Positions 1 through 8,599 are shown, counted from the stretch's first letter. The stretch: 17,451 nucleotides of DNA from CANHVK01 sp044232905 (GCA_044232905.1 JBIIKZ010000051.1:1-17451); one strand, 5' to 3'. Notes: generated by a model from the sequence alone, not told the origin. Numbers and translations are program-made.

Positions 1-236
1 AAAATATCGGTTCATACTATACAGATATTCAAAATAAAATTAAACAACCTTCCTACACACTAATTAACTCGCGTATCGGATTTGAATTTAAGTCATACAG
101 TTTATATTTCTGGGGACAAAATTTAAATAACGAGAGATATTTAGCATATGGAAATCCTGACAGTAGTTTTGGCAAAAATGTAAGAATGTCGTTACCTTCA
201 ACAATTGGAGTTACACTAAAAGTAAAATTTAACTAA
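1..236 (+). CDS. TonB-dependent receptor, C-terminal end (partial)
   Basis: The reading frame is open from base 3 to the TAA at 234-236; the start lies outside the window. The 77 visible residues include alternating aromatic/polar strands, a WGQNLNNERY segment and a C-terminus ending in KVKFN. The pattern 'N-L-x-(N/D)-x-R-Y' followed by a last beta strand ending in Phe or an aromatic near the C-terminus is typical of the last strands of TonB-dependent outer-membrane receptors. Its likely role is uptake of a siderophore, metal complex or other large nutrient through the outer membrane; the substrate cannot be read from this fragment. It is followed directly by a strong terminator, so it probably ends its own transcription unit. 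The family call rests on a short segment and is moderately sure. Confidence 0.6.
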   Translation, partial: NIGSYYTDIQNKIKQPSYTLINSRIGFEFKSYSLYFWGQNLNNERYLAYGNPDSSFGKNVRMSLPSTIGVTLKVKFN

Positions 237-245
237 CATTATATA

Positions 246-282
246 AAGATGGAGGAATTATACTTCCTCCATCTTTTTTTTT
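246..282 (+). terminator. Rho-independent terminator after the receptor gene
   Basis: A perfect 12-bp stem (246-257 with 264-275, arm AAGATGGAGGAA) encloses a 6-nt loop and runs into a tract of T residues to 282. It lies 10 bp after the receptor stop codon and 12 bp before the next start codon, separating the two genes. Confidence 0.9.
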
Positions 283-294
283 AAATAAAACAGC

Positions 295-1149
295 ATGAAA
301 AAAATTATTGCAATTGGATTAGTACTATCCATAACTAAATTTACATTTGCACAGAATGAAGGAGCCCATGTTTCTATGTCAAAAGAAGATTCTTTAAAAC
401 TAGTGAATGAAATCGCTAATTTCACACCTGAACATCATGTAAATACAATGGAGTTGTTTTTTGGAAAACCAAAACACAATATTAAAACAATTGGAATACT
501 TGTATACGATGGTGTCAATGATTTAGACATGATGGGACCAAGATATATTTTCGGTCAAGCTATGGGTGTAAAAACTAAATTAATCGCATTAAAACCCGGT
601 AATATAAAAACGGTTATGGGAATAGAGATTGTTCCTACAACCATAATTGATTCGGTTTCAAATCTTGATGTTTTAGTTATACCAGGTGGTTTTACAGGTA
701 CAGTAGAAGCTGTTTATAACCCGAACTTACACGAATGGATTCGAAAAATAGATAAAACTACTAAATATACGAGTGCAGTTTGCTCAGGTGTATGGATACT
801 TGGTGCTACGGGGCTATTGGAAAACAAAAAAGCATCCACGAATTGGTATAGAGAAGAAGAATTTTTAAAAAAATTCAAAGCAATCCCCGCAAATCAACGG
901 TATACTCAAGATGGAAAATACTGGACTAGCGCAGGAGTAACAGCAGGTATGGATATGTCTTTAGCGATTATGATGGATATTTACGGTGATAAATATGCTC
1001 AAGCAATTATGTTAGATATGGAATATGATCCTCATCCGCCAATTGTCGGTGGTACTCCAGAGAAAACAAATTGGGCAATTCATTGGATGATGAAAGAAAT
1101 GTACGACGCAGGAATTATGCCTTTGATGAAAACGCTTGAAAAAAAATAA
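295..1149 (+). CDS. Exported DJ-1/PfpI family protein (GATase1-like)
   Basis: The 284-residue protein starts with a signal peptide (MKKIIAIGLVLSITKFTFAQ) that suggests export to the periplasm. After a linker of about 45 residues comes a DJ-1/PfpI domain at about residues 65-245: IGILVYDGVNDLD opens the first strand, VLVIPGG is the glycine-rich turn, and AVCSG holds the probable nucleophile Cys163 in the nucleophile elbow. The domain arrangement is like isonitrile hydratase and the N-terminal half of GlxA-type regulators, but there is no C-terminal AraC helix-turn-helix. Substrate is unknown; isonitrile hydratase, glyoxalase-like or amidase-like activity are all possible. The gene ends 7 bp before a di-heme peroxidase lipoprotein gene, so the two are probably co-transcribed. 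A signal peptide on this fold is less usual, because most family members are cytosolic. Confidence 0.85.
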   Translation: MKKIIAIGLVLSITKFTFAQNEGAHVSMSKEDSLKLVNEIANFTPEHHVNTMELFFGKPKHNIKTIGILVYDGVNDLDMMGPRYIFGQAMGVKTKLIALKPGNIKTVMGIEIVPTTIIDSVSNLDVLVIPGGFTGTVEAVYNPNLHEWIRKIDKTTKYTSAVCSGVWILGATGLLENKKASTNWYREEEFLKKFKAIPANQRYTQDGKYWTSAGVTAGMDMSLAIMMDIYGDKYAQAIMLDMEYDPHPPIVGGTPEKTNWAIHWMMKEMYDAGIMPLMKTLEKK

Positions 1150-1156
1150 TTACTTT

Positions 1157-2188
1157 ATGAAACAGTATTTTTTTTTATTATTTGTATTTACATCATTACT
1201 AAGCAGTTGTAAAAAAGAAGCTAGTATCACACCTATTTCGAACGAAGCATTAGTATTCAATCAACCAAGTAATTTTCCATCTCCACATTATACTTTTGAA
1301 AATAATCCTTTGACTCAAAAAGGATTTGAATTAGGCCGATACCTTTTCTATGACCCTATCTTATCGTTGGATAGTTCTATTTCGTGTAGTTCGTGTCATG
1401 CACAAGCCCATGGATTTGCAGACCATAATATCCCATTAAGTAAAGGTGTGGACAAAAAATTCGGAATCCGAAATGCACCTGCTTTGATGAATCTTGCTTG
1501 GTCTACCTCTTTTATGTGGGATGGTGGAGTCAATCATATTGAAGTACAACCATTGGTTCCATTGACAAGTGAACATGAATTGGGAGAAACAATGGCTAAT
1601 TTGGTAGTCAAATTAAATAAGAATACATTTTACAAAAAGAAATTTAAAGAGGCTTTTGGAATAGAAACAATCACTGACCAAAAGTTATTGCATGCATTAG
1701 CACAATTTACCGCTATGCTTATTTCATCAAATTCCAAATACGACGACGTACTTGCTGGAAAAAACACGTTTACTAACCAAGAACAACAAGGTTATGAATT
1801 GTTTAAAGCTAAATGTGCTAATTGCCATACCGAACCTTTATTTACGGATTATTCCTACAGAAACACTGGTTTGGAATCGAATATTAAAGACATTGGTCGT
1901 GAAAAAGTGACGCAAGACCCAGCAGATAGAGGGAAATTTAAAGTACCGACACTTCGCAACGTTGAATTTACCTATCCCTATATGCATGATGGTCGCTTAT
2001 TTAATTTAGAACAAGTACTCGCTTTTAAGTCTAGTGGTATTCAAGATTCTCCAACTTTAGATCCTTCCTTAAAAAACGGATTAAATTTATCCAAAGAAGA
2101 ACAACAAGCAATTATCGCTTTTCTAAAAACATTGAGCGATTATACATTTATCGGGAATCCGAAGTATGCGGAACCAGTTATTAAATAA
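1157..2188 (+). CDS. Di-heme cytochrome c peroxidase (MauG/CcpA family) lipoprotein
   Basis: I choose the ATG at 1157 over the in-frame ATG at 1136, because it places a lipoprotein signal (MKQYFFLLFVFTSLLSSC, lipidated Cys18) at the N-terminus and avoids overlap with the gene before. The protein is 343 residues long, usual for the family. Two c-type heme sites are visible: CSSCH (Cys77, Cys80, His81) and CANCH (Cys220, Cys223, His224). Conserved family stretches GRYLFYDP, RNAPALMNLAW, MWDGG, KVPTLRNVEFTYPYMHDGR follow the expected order. Members reduce hydrogen peroxide with electrons from small cytochromes, or carry out MauG-like oxidations, in the periplasm. The mono-heme lipoprotein encoded just downstream is a plausible redox partner. 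Family assignment is firm; whether the substrate is peroxide is inference. Confidence 0.93.
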   Translation: MKQYFFLLFVFTSLLSSCKKEASITPISNEALVFNQPSNFPSPHYTFENNPLTQKGFELGRYLFYDPILSLDSSISCSSCHAQAHGFADHNIPLSKGVDKKFGIRNAPALMNLAWSTSFMWDGGVNHIEVQPLVPLTSEHELGETMANLVVKLNKNTFYKKKFKEAFGIETITDQKLLHALAQFTAMLISSNSKYDDVLAGKNTFTNQEQQGYELFKAKCANCHTEPLFTDYSYRNTGLESNIKDIGREKVTQDPADRGKFKVPTLRNVEFTYPYMHDGRLFNLEQVLAFKSSGIQDSPTLDPSLKNGLNLSKEEQQAIIAFLKTLSDYTFIGNPKYAEPVIK

Positions 2189-2240
2189 GCAACTCATAAT
2201 AATTTTTTATGTCATAAGATTAACTAATAAATATATTAAA

Positions 2241-2594
2241 ATGAACAAAAAATCCATTACTATTTTCAGTACGATCGTATTTAGTTTTCTACTTTCTTGT
2301 CAAAAAAAGGAGTCCATAACTACAAACACAACTACTACAGCACCTTCTGATTGCACTACCATTTCCTATAAAACAGATATCGCGCCTTTAATGAGTGCCA
2401 ATTGTACTAGTTGTCACAATTCCAACCAAGCAAGTGCAGGTATAAATTTGAGTACCTATGCTAACGTTTCTAAATACGCTACTAGTTCCCTGAATGCTAT
2501 AAATGATGGTTCCATGCCACCAGCGGGTAAATTATCCTCAGATATTATTAAAAAATTCTCCTGCTGGATTTCGCAAGGGAAGTTAAATAACTAA
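2241..2594 (+). CDS. Small mono-heme cytochrome c lipoprotein
   Basis: The frame is open from 2166, but the ATG at 2241 gives a clean lipoprotein signal (MNKKSITIFSTIVFSFLLSC, Cys20), so this start is preferred; the product is 117 residues. A Thr-rich linker leads to one c-type heme site, CTSCH (Cys55, Cys58, His59). An NDGSMPP motif (Met92) follows, which in small class I-type and related cytochromes supplies the distal Met ligand. It is probably membrane-anchored on the periplasmic side and passes electrons, plausibly to or from the di-heme peroxidase encoded 52 bp upstream. The C-terminus (SCWISQGKLNN) matches the end of many Bacteroidota cytochrome-like lipoproteins. Confidence 0.85.
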   Translation: MNKKSITIFSTIVFSFLLSCQKKESITTNTTTTAPSDCTTISYKTDIAPLMSANCTSCHNSNQASAGINLSTYANVSKYATSSLNAINDGSMPPAGKLSSDIIKKFSCWISQGKLNN

Positions 2595-2632
2595 TCTGGT
2601 ATAAATTACCAATCTCATTAAACATTAATATT

Positions 2633-2845
2633 ATGAAAAAAATTTTAGGAATTATTATTATAATTGGATTAAACCTATTCAATGTATCTTGCAGTAAATG
2701 TTCACATTGTACCGTAAAAGATTCGAATGGCAAAGTGTTAAAAGATTACACAGAAAAATGTGGTACCAATGAGGATATCTCAAATTACGAAAAATCTGCT
2801 AAAGAAGATGCACAACAATATGGTGGTACTTTAACGTGTCGTTAA
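2633..2845 (+). CDS. Small Cys-rich lipoprotein, unknown function
   Basis: This 70-residue protein has a hydrophobic signal (MKKILGIIIIIGLNLFNVSC) ending in a lipobox-like LFNVSC with lipidated Cys20. The mature part has only about 50 residues with CSKCSHC at its start and further cysteines at 43 and 69, so four cysteines remain after lipidation. They could form disulfides or bind a metal. The CSKCSHCTVKDSNGK pattern recurs in short Bacteroidota lipoproteins of unknown role. The gene starts 38 bp after the cytochrome gene on the same strand and is followed after about 80 bp by a hairpin, so it is probably the last gene of the redox cluster. Confidence 0.7.
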   Translation: MKKILGIIIIIGLNLFNVSCSKCSHCTVKDSNGKVLKDYTEKCGTNEDISNYEKSAKEDAQQYGGTLTCR

Positions 2846-2927
2846 TAATTATCAAAAGTGTATCTAGTATTAAATACTACTAAACACAGGCTCAAAATTA
2901 ATACGTAAAAAAACTTATAACACTCTA

Positions 2928-2966
2928 TTTAACAACCCTTTTTAATAGAAAAAAGGGTTGTTAAAA
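2928..2966 (+). terminator. Long hairpin closing the redox gene cluster
   Basis: A 16-bp perfect stem (2928-2943 with 2950-2965) with a 6-nt loop lies about 80 bp after the last lipoprotein gene. The left arm ends in T residues and the right arm starts with A residues, so the hairpin could act as a terminator; a clean U tract after the right arm is lacking. Its right arm overlaps the -33 element of the promoter for the following gene. Confidence 0.6.
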
Positions 2967-2988
2967 TATTAAATTACTTGTATTTTTG
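2958..2988 (+). promoter_or_regulatory. Bacteroidota-type promoter for the SpoIIE phosphatase gene
   Basis: TTG at 2958-2960 and TATTTTTG at 2981-2988 match the Bacteroidota -33/-7 consensus (TTG, TAnnTTTG) with a 20-nt spacer. The start codon at 3012 is 23 bp downstream, leaving a short leader. The -33 box sits inside the right arm of the preceding terminator hairpin. Confidence 0.65.
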
Positions 2989-3011
2989 TTAGAAAACAAC
3001 TAAAAAATACA

Positions 3012-6000
3012 ATGAACAAATTATTAGTAACCTTCGTTTCTACCCTACTAATATTCAGCTTATTTAGCCAAGATGGGGGGAATTACTTCATCAAAAATTT
3101 TGACCAAAAAACATCCGGATTAAATGGTCAAGCTTGGACTGGAATTGAAGATAATAATGGAATTCTTTATTTCGCTTCTGGAACAAAAATTTCCATGTAT
3201 GATGGGCGCAATTGGACATCGATTCAATTAACAAACCAAGCACCTCCACTTTCATTTTGTAAAAATGATCTTGGAACCATATTCGTTGGTGGTGTAGGAG
3301 AAATTGGATATTTAAAGCCAAATAAACAAGGTTTAATGGAATACGTTTCGTTAAAAAATAAAGCACCTAAAGAAACTAGAGATTTTCAGAATGTATGGAC
3401 CTGCGTCAGTGATGGTAGATATGTTTACTATGCTACCGACAATGGTATTTTCAGTTGGAATGGCGCAGTGGTGAAATTTATTGCGAAACCTGTTTTTATG
3501 ACATTAAATAAAATAGGTAATCAAGTTCTCTTTTGTTCCCCAAAAGAAGGTTTGTTAGAAATCGATAATGGAATAATTAAACCATTAAAGAATGGGAAAG
3601 TATTCAACAATATTCCTATAGTGGGTGGAGTAAAACTTTCGGATTCAGAAATTCTTTTCTTAACTGGTAAAGATCCTGTAATGATTTACAATAGTAAAAC
3701 AGGAGAAATTAACGCATCGCGTAATACCTTTTTAACCTACAATTCTTTTTTGAGTCAAGCTTATGTATATAGTGTTGAAAAAACAATTAACAACAAAATT
3801 GTAATTGGTACCATTAATCAAGGAGCACTTATTTTTGATATGGTGGGAAATTTCACTAGCCAAATAACTACCAAAACAGGATTATTAAATAACGCGATTA
3901 ACAAAGTCATCAATGACCGTATGGGAAATATTTGGCTTTGTACCGATAAAGGAGTAGCTCGAATAGAAATCAATTCTGGAATAAAAAATTGGGGACAAAA
4001 CGAAGGAATAGATGGTACAGTGGAAGATGTTATTGCGTATAACAATACGCTTTATGTTGCAACTGCAGTTGGAGTTAAATACTTAAAAGATGGACTATTT
4101 GTCCCTATTGAAGGTGTAAAAAATGAAAATTGGCAGTTTCTAAATTTTAACAAACGTTTGTTTTTAGGTAATGCAAATGGATTATATGAAATTAATCATG
4201 GTCAAAAAACAGCTACTAACCTATTTAATAAAAGTACTGTTTGGTGTATGAACCAAAAAGACAATCAATTAATTCTAGGTTGTTCGGATGGAATTTATCT
4301 TTATAATATTGCAACTAAATTTTTTATTCAGCTTGTAAAAACAAAAAGTGCTATCCGAAGCATTGCCTTAGATCAATCTCAAAGAATTTGGTTTGCAACA
4401 GAAAATACAGGTGTAGGATACATAGATGCAAATAAACAAGTAACATTATTAGGTCGTAAACAAGGACTACAATTTGATAGTTACAACCAAGTCTTCACGA
4501 TTCAAAATAAAGTGTATGTAGCTACAAAAGCGGGGCTTTTTTCACTAAATCACTCTAAAAATAAATTAGTTAAATCCTGCGAATTTGGAGAATTCATGTG
4601 TAAGGATGTAACCGGTGTATTTCGTATAAAAGAATTCGGTAAAAACATGATTTTCACTTCTACCTATGGAGACAACAGTGCGAGATTTTCGTGTATTAAT
4701 CTTAAAAATAAATATAGAGATACACTTAATTTAAAACAGTTACCTAAAATGCATATTTATTCTTTTTGTGAGAAGAATAATATCATATGGTTAGGAACAC
4801 CATTTGGATTATATCAATACAATAAAAAGGAAATACGTAATGTGAATTTTGTAAATAAGGCACTTATACGTCAAGTATTTATTGGTAAGGATTCGCTTTT
4901 GTTTGGTGGTTCATATTTAAACTTCGATGAAAGACATCATGCTGTAAATGGGAGTATCCAATCCAATAAATTAATTCCTAAAGTTAACTATGATTTAAAT
5001 GCATTCAATTTTGTCTTTACGAATCCATTTTTTAATAATGAAGATAAAATTTTATACCAATATAAATTAGAAGGTTTTGACGAAGAGTGGTCTTCTTGGA
5101 GTGCGGATAATTTTAAAAGTTATACGAACTTATTTGAAGGAAAATATACATTCATGGTACGTGCACAAAACGTATTTGGAGAAGTTTCTGAAATCGGAAT
5201 ATATTCATTTAGGATTACACCACCTTGGTATAGAACGATTTATTCATACACAGCCTATGTATTAATCTTTGTGTATTCGATATATAGCTTTGTTAGAATG
5301 TATACTAGAAGACTTAGAGAAGCGAATATACGTCTGGAAAACATTGTAAAAGAGAGAACTGCAGAAGTTGTTAAACAACGCGATGAAATTCAAGAAAAAA
5401 ACGGATTGATTACTGAAAGTATAGAATATGCAAAAACAATTCAGGAAGCAATTATTACATCGGATGAATATTTTAGAAACATTTTTAAAGATTTATTTAT
5501 TTTATTCAAACCAAAAGATATCGTAAGTGGTGATTTTTATTGGGGGTATAAAACAAAATCAAATAAAGTATTTTGGGTGGCAGCCGATTGTACGGGACAT
5601 GGTGTCCCTGGAGCATTTATGACCATGATTGGAATGTCGTTATTAAACGAAATAATCATTGAAAATGAAGTAGAAGAAACCGATGAAATATTAAATCAAC
5701 TTCGAGAGTCCGTCATTAAGACATTAAATAAAAATGTGGATTTAGATTCCGATGAAAAAATGAGAAATGGAATGGATATCGCTATATGCTGTTGGGATAT
5801 GACTTCAAACACACTTTCTTATTCAGGTGCAAATAACCCTATGTATGTATTTAGAGCTGGGGAGCTTATAGAATTTAAAGCGGATAAACAACCTATTGGC
5901 ATTTATAAAAAAATGACTCCATTTACAAAACATACCCTTGAATTACAAAAAGGAGATAAGATCTATACCTTCAGTGACGGATATGCAGATCAGATGAATG

Positions 6001-6164
6001 AAGAAGAAAATCGTTTTAAAATTGCAAATCTAAAAAAGGCAATATTAGAAGTTGGTTCTCAGCCAACAATATCTCAAAAAGAATTCTTTGATACGACATA
6101 TGAAAATTGGAGAGGTAATTATGAACAAATGGATGACGTAGTATTAATTGGTGTTGAAATTTAA
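3012..6164 (+). CDS. Beta-propeller sensor / SpoIIE-type PP2C phosphatase (SiaA-like)
   Basis: The 1050-residue protein starts with a signal peptide (to about residue 20). A long region to about residue 660 holds repeated propeller blades of the two-component-regulator type (recurring NIWLCTDKGVARI, RIWFATENTGVGYI, IIWLGTPFGLYQY). A Y_Y_Y domain (about 669-738), one membrane segment (about 743-762) and a coiled coil (about 763-800) follow, then a PP2C/SpoIIE phosphatase domain to the C-terminus. Metal-binding acidic residues expected of PP2C are visible: Asp841 (SGDFYW), Asp859 (ADCTGHG), Asp989 (FSDGYAD) and Asp1041/1042 (MDD). It thus joins a periplasmic sensor to a cytoplasmic Ser/Thr phosphatase. 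Its convergent neighbours are a SiaC-type phosphoprotein and a SiaB-type kinase, which strongly suggests that it dephosphorylates the SiaC homologue. The periplasmic ligand is unknown. Confidence 0.92.
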   Translation: MNKLLVTFVSTLLIFSLFSQDGGNYFIKNFDQKTSGLNGQAWTGIEDNNGILYFASGTKISMYDGRNWTSIQLTNQAPPLSFCKNDLGTIFVGGVGEIGYLKPNKQGLMEYVSLKNKAPKETRDFQNVWTCVSDGRYVYYATDNGIFSWNGAVVKFIAKPVFMTLNKIGNQVLFCSPKEGLLEIDNGIIKPLKNGKVFNNIPIVGGVKLSDSEILFLTGKDPVMIYNSKTGEINASRNTFLTYNSFLSQAYVYSVEKTINNKIVIGTINQGALIFDMVGNFTSQITTKTGLLNNAINKVINDRMGNIWLCTDKGVARIEINSGIKNWGQNEGIDGTVEDVIAYNNTLYVATAVGVKYLKDGLFVPIEGVKNENWQFLNFNKRLFLGNANGLYEINHGQKTATNLFNKSTVWCMNQKDNQLILGCSDGIYLYNIATKFFIQLVKTKSAIRSIALDQSQRIWFATENTGVGYIDANKQVTLLGRKQGLQFDSYNQVFTIQNKVYVATKAGLFSLNHSKNKLVKSCEFGEFMCKDVTGVFRIKEFGKNMIFTSTYGDNSARFSCINLKNKYRDTLNLKQLPKMHIYSFCEKNNIIWLGTPFGLYQYNKKEIRNVNFVNKALIRQVFIGKDSLLFGGSYLNFDERHHAVNGSIQSNKLIPKVNYDLNAFNFVFTNPFFNNEDKILYQYKLEGFDEEWSSWSADNFKSYTNLFEGKYTFMVRAQNVFGEVSEIGIYSFRITPPWYRTIYSYTAYVLIFVYSIYSFVRMYTRRLREANIRLENIVKERTAEVVKQRDEIQEKNGLITESIEYAKTIQEAIITSDEYFRNIFKDLFILFKPKDIVSGDFYWGYKTKSNKVFWVAADCTGHGVPGAFMTMIGMSLLNEIIIENEVEETDEILNQLRESVIKTLNKNVDLDSDEKMRNGMDIAICCWDMTSNTLSYSGANNPMYVFRAGELIEFKADKQPIGIYKKMTPFTKHTLELQKGDKIYTFSDGYADQMNEEENRFKIANLKKAILEVGSQPTISQKEFFDTTYENWRGNYEQMDDVVLIGVEI

Positions 6165-6180
6165 AGATAAATACTACTAC

Positions 6181-6219
6181 AAACAAAACAGGCTACTTTT
6201 TGAGTAGCCTGTTTTGTTT
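6181..6219. terminator. Bidirectional terminator between phosphatase and siaC
   Basis: A perfect 17-bp stem (6181-6197 with 6203-6219) with loop TTTTG carries A-rich sequence on its left flank and T-rich sequence on its right, so it can end transcription from both sides. It lies between the convergent phosphatase and siaC genes, 17 and 15 bp from their stop codons. Confidence 0.9.
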
Positions 6220-6233
6220 TGTGAAAAAGTAAT

Positions 6234-6605
6234 TTACATTTCCTTAACTTCATGAGAAAGTTCAACTAGATCTAATAATTCTTCTCCTGCTTCTTGCATT
6301 TCTTCATCGTCGGATTGATATAACCAAATAACATGAATATCTTTTGTATCTGCAAATTTTTCAAACAACTCAAACAAATCTAATAAAACCTTACTAGTAG
6401 AAGTATTGAAATAATCTAATTGGACTTCGAACACCATTTTTTCAACTGTATTTTCTAGGTAGGTAGTCAACCAGTCAAAAATCGGCTTATAAAACTGTAA
6501 AGGGTTTTCAGGTCTAGAATTACCTGTTAAAGAAAAAACTTTTTTATCGGAATCTAGAACAACATTAGGAGTCATCTTAGTTCCTTCTACGTATAAATTT
6601 TCCAT
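6234..6605 (-). CDS. siaC: SiaC-family regulatory phosphoprotein (DUF1987)
   Basis: This 123-residue protein matches the SiaC/DUF1987 family in length and in its main marks: an N-terminal TPNVVLDSDKKVFSLTGNSRPENP segment, then FYKPIFDWL, and the LDYFNTSTSKVLLDLF helix start. In Pseudomonas SiaC the phosphorylated residue is a threonine; here the equivalent site is most likely Thr68 in NTSTSK. SiaC proteins resemble anti-sigma-factor antagonists and, when unphosphorylated, bind and switch on a target such as a diguanylate cyclase. The gene starts 1 bp after the siaB stop and converges with the SpoIIE phosphatase gene, so kinase, phosphatase and substrate are adjacent. No GGDEF protein is encoded in this window, so the output target is unknown. 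Family call firm, phosphosite inferred. Confidence 0.88.
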   Translation of the reverse strand: MENLYVEGTKMTPNVVLDSDKKVFSLTGNSRPENPLQFYKPIFDWLTTYLENTVEKMVFEVQLDYFNTSTSKVLLDLFELFEKFADTKDIHVIWLYQSDDEEMQEAGEELLDLVELSHEVKEM

Positions 6606-6606
6606 A

Positions 6607-7152
6607 TTATAAAGTTTTAATATTGATGGTAATTAAAAAAGTAAAATAGGCATTAAGTACATCGTAGTACTCTACGGTAAATCGTATGTTTTCAGAAGAT
6701 TTTCGAGCAATTTCTATAAGTCCTAATCCAGCATCTCCTTCCTCATTCAGTTTACCATTTTTTAATTGATCACGATACAATTGATTTAGTTCCTCTTGGT
6801 TGGATAAATTTAACTTTTGAACGTTTAAAACTAAATTTCCAATTTGTTCATTTGGCACTAAATTCCTAGTCGATATATATAACTTCTCGGTATCAATATG
6901 ACATATAAAACTGGATACTTGCTGTAAAGGATACACCGATGAATGCTTACATACATTATCTAATGCTTCCGTAACTACTTTCACAATTTTCTTTCGTTGT
7001 CCTAAATCTACTTCAGAACTCAATTTACGTTCTATTTCTTCAATTAATGCGTTTGTTTTTGTCCAATCAAAGGGCTCATTTAATAATATTACCTCGGATG
7101 CTAATTGAGGTACACCTAAATTTTCTAATACATTTAAAATTGGTAAAGACAT
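6607..7152 (-). CDS. siaB: SiaB-family protein kinase (DUF6272)
   Basis: The 181-residue protein has a GHKL-type ATP-binding layout. An N-box-like VTEALDNVCKH (Glu62, Asn66, His70) and a glycine box EEGDAGLGLIEIARKS (about 137-151) sit on either side of a beta-rich segment. Length and motifs match SiaB-type Ser/Thr kinases, which phosphorylate SiaC and so keep it from binding its target. There is no membrane segment; it should be cytoplasmic. It is the first gene of a two-gene minus-strand operon, with siaC starting 1 bp after its stop. I see no clear TAnnTTTG box in the 188 bp upstream. Confidence 0.85.
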   Translation of the reverse strand: MSLPILNVLENLGVPQLASEVILLNEPFDWTKTNALIEEIERKLSSEVDLGQRKKIVKVVTEALDNVCKHSSVYPLQQVSSFICHIDTEKLYISTRNLVPNEQIGNLVLNVQKLNLSNQEELNQLYRDQLKNGKLNEEGDAGLGLIEIARKSSENIRFTVEYYDVLNAYFTFLITINIKTL

Positions 7153-7340
7153 AATCTTCTAATTTTAGTTTTACAATTAAACAACTAACAATAAAAATCT
7201 GTTTGTATTAAATTAATATTTTTTTTAAAACGAAAAGAACAGAATTCAAAAAAAACACAGAATTAATCCATCAACTCGGTTTGATAGATAGACGTTTAAC
7301 TAATAAAACTGTTACTGAAATAAAATGAATCTTAATTAAT

Positions 7341-8594
7341 CTAGTTTAGAATTCTCTTATATGTATTCTCAAAAATTTCCGCTCCTTTTTCCAATGCAAA
7401 AATGGCTTTACAGCTTTGAGATATTTCAGAAAATTCCGAAAAATTACATGTTACAATATCTTGTATAACGCCTGCGTAATTCGCTTCCGTGAACTCAGTA
7501 ACCACCCAACCTGCATGGTGTTTTTTGACAATTAAATCCGAATCCCCTACTCCTGCATTGCAAATCACGGGTATTCCCATGGACATTAATTCTGCTTGTT
7601 TTGTCGGTGAGGAAGCTTTTTTAGAATATGCTGGTAAAATAAAATAAATAGATGCTGTGAATAAGGAAATATAACTAGCTACCTGACTATGCAAACAAGA
7701 AACGACACGAATTTTATCTTCCGAAATTCCTTTTTGAAGCGCTTGTTCTCGCACTTTATCTCCTTCGTTACTGACAAATAAAAAAATTGCATTTGGCTTT
7801 GTTGCCAGAAGTATGTTGAAAAAATCTAACATTTCAGGAAGCATGTACCACGTTCCAATAGAACCTACATATCCCAATACAAACTGATCTGGTTGAATTT
7901 CTAAAGAAATTTGTAATGCTGCTTTTGCTTCAGAAGAAACGGTCAACGGATTAAATAATTCAGTGTCCACACAACAAGGAATTACGGAGATATCGAGTTT
8001 TTTTTTACGTAAAGCACGAGGTGTAGTCTGTTTTGATTGCCAGGATAAAATTTCGTCTTTCCCATTCTCAGTCAAGGAAATAACTGCACCTGCATCGATA
8101 AGAAATTCGATTTCCTTTCGTTTGAAAAATGTATACACTTTCTTAAAAATAGGATTGGATAAATCCCAGACTTTTCCATCTACACGTTCATCTGCCCAAA
8201 AACCGCGCATATCAAACAAAAACGGCACATTTTTCTTTAAGAATAAAGAGTGCGCTGCTAAAGATGGAACGTGACTACGACTATGGAACAAATCAATCGG
8301 TCTTCGTTTATGTAATTTAAACACTTCTCTTTTAAGTCGATAGACATTCCAAATCGTAGAGATAATTGGTATACTTCCTGAATAGGAAATTGGAATCCAA
8401 TCAATCTCCGAATTTGCGCAGATTCTTTGAATCGTTTTATGGTGTTGCTTGTAACGAGCATCTTTCTCAAAACTAATTAACGTGTAGCGATAGTTTTTTT
8501 TGGAGATTTCTCGAATATATGGTAGGACTTGCGATTGCCCGAGAGAATCTGTCATTCCATCATAGGAAACAAAAAGAATGTGTTTTTTCTGCAT
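7341..8594 (-). CDS. Family 4-like glycosyltransferase
   Basis: The 417-residue protein has the two-domain GT-B layout. The N-terminal half starts with ILFVSYDGMTDSLGQSQVLPYI (a loop seen in GT4-type enzymes) and holds FHSRSHVPSLAAH and FDMRGFWADERV. The C-terminal half has FVLGYVGSIGTWY, then a donor-site-like segment SSPTKQAELMSMGIPVICNAGVGDSDLI, where the E-x(7)-like acidic residue sits in KQAELMSMG. It should transfer a nucleotide-activated sugar to a glycan or lipid in the cytoplasm, probably for surface polysaccharide; donor and acceptor are unknown. It stands alone or with the oxygenase gene, which ends 116 bp upstream on the same strand; a palindrome lies between them. Confidence 0.85.
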   Translation of the reverse strand: MQKKHILFVSYDGMTDSLGQSQVLPYIREISKKNYRYTLISFEKDARYKQHHKTIQRICANSEIDWIPISYSGSIPIISTIWNVYRLKREVFKLHKRRPIDLFHSRSHVPSLAAHSLFLKKNVPFLFDMRGFWADERVDGKVWDLSNPIFKKVYTFFKRKEIEFLIDAGAVISLTENGKDEILSWQSKQTTPRALRKKKLDISVIPCCVDTELFNPLTVSSEAKAALQISLEIQPDQFVLGYVGSIGTWYMLPEMLDFFNILLATKPNAIFLFVSNEGDKVREQALQKGISEDKIRVVSCLHSQVASYISLFTASIYFILPAYSKKASSPTKQAELMSMGIPVICNAGVGDSDLIVKKHHAGWVVTEFTEANYAGVIQDIVTCNFSEFSEISQSCKAIFALEKGAEIFENTYKRILN

Positions 8595-8599
8595 GAATG

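Noticed and set aside
3091..5265. ORFs of 62-91 codons inside the propeller phosphatase gene (3091-3366 minus, 3818-4045 minus, 5077-5265 plus)
   Set aside because: They lie fully inside a well-supported coding gene in other frames and have no family features.
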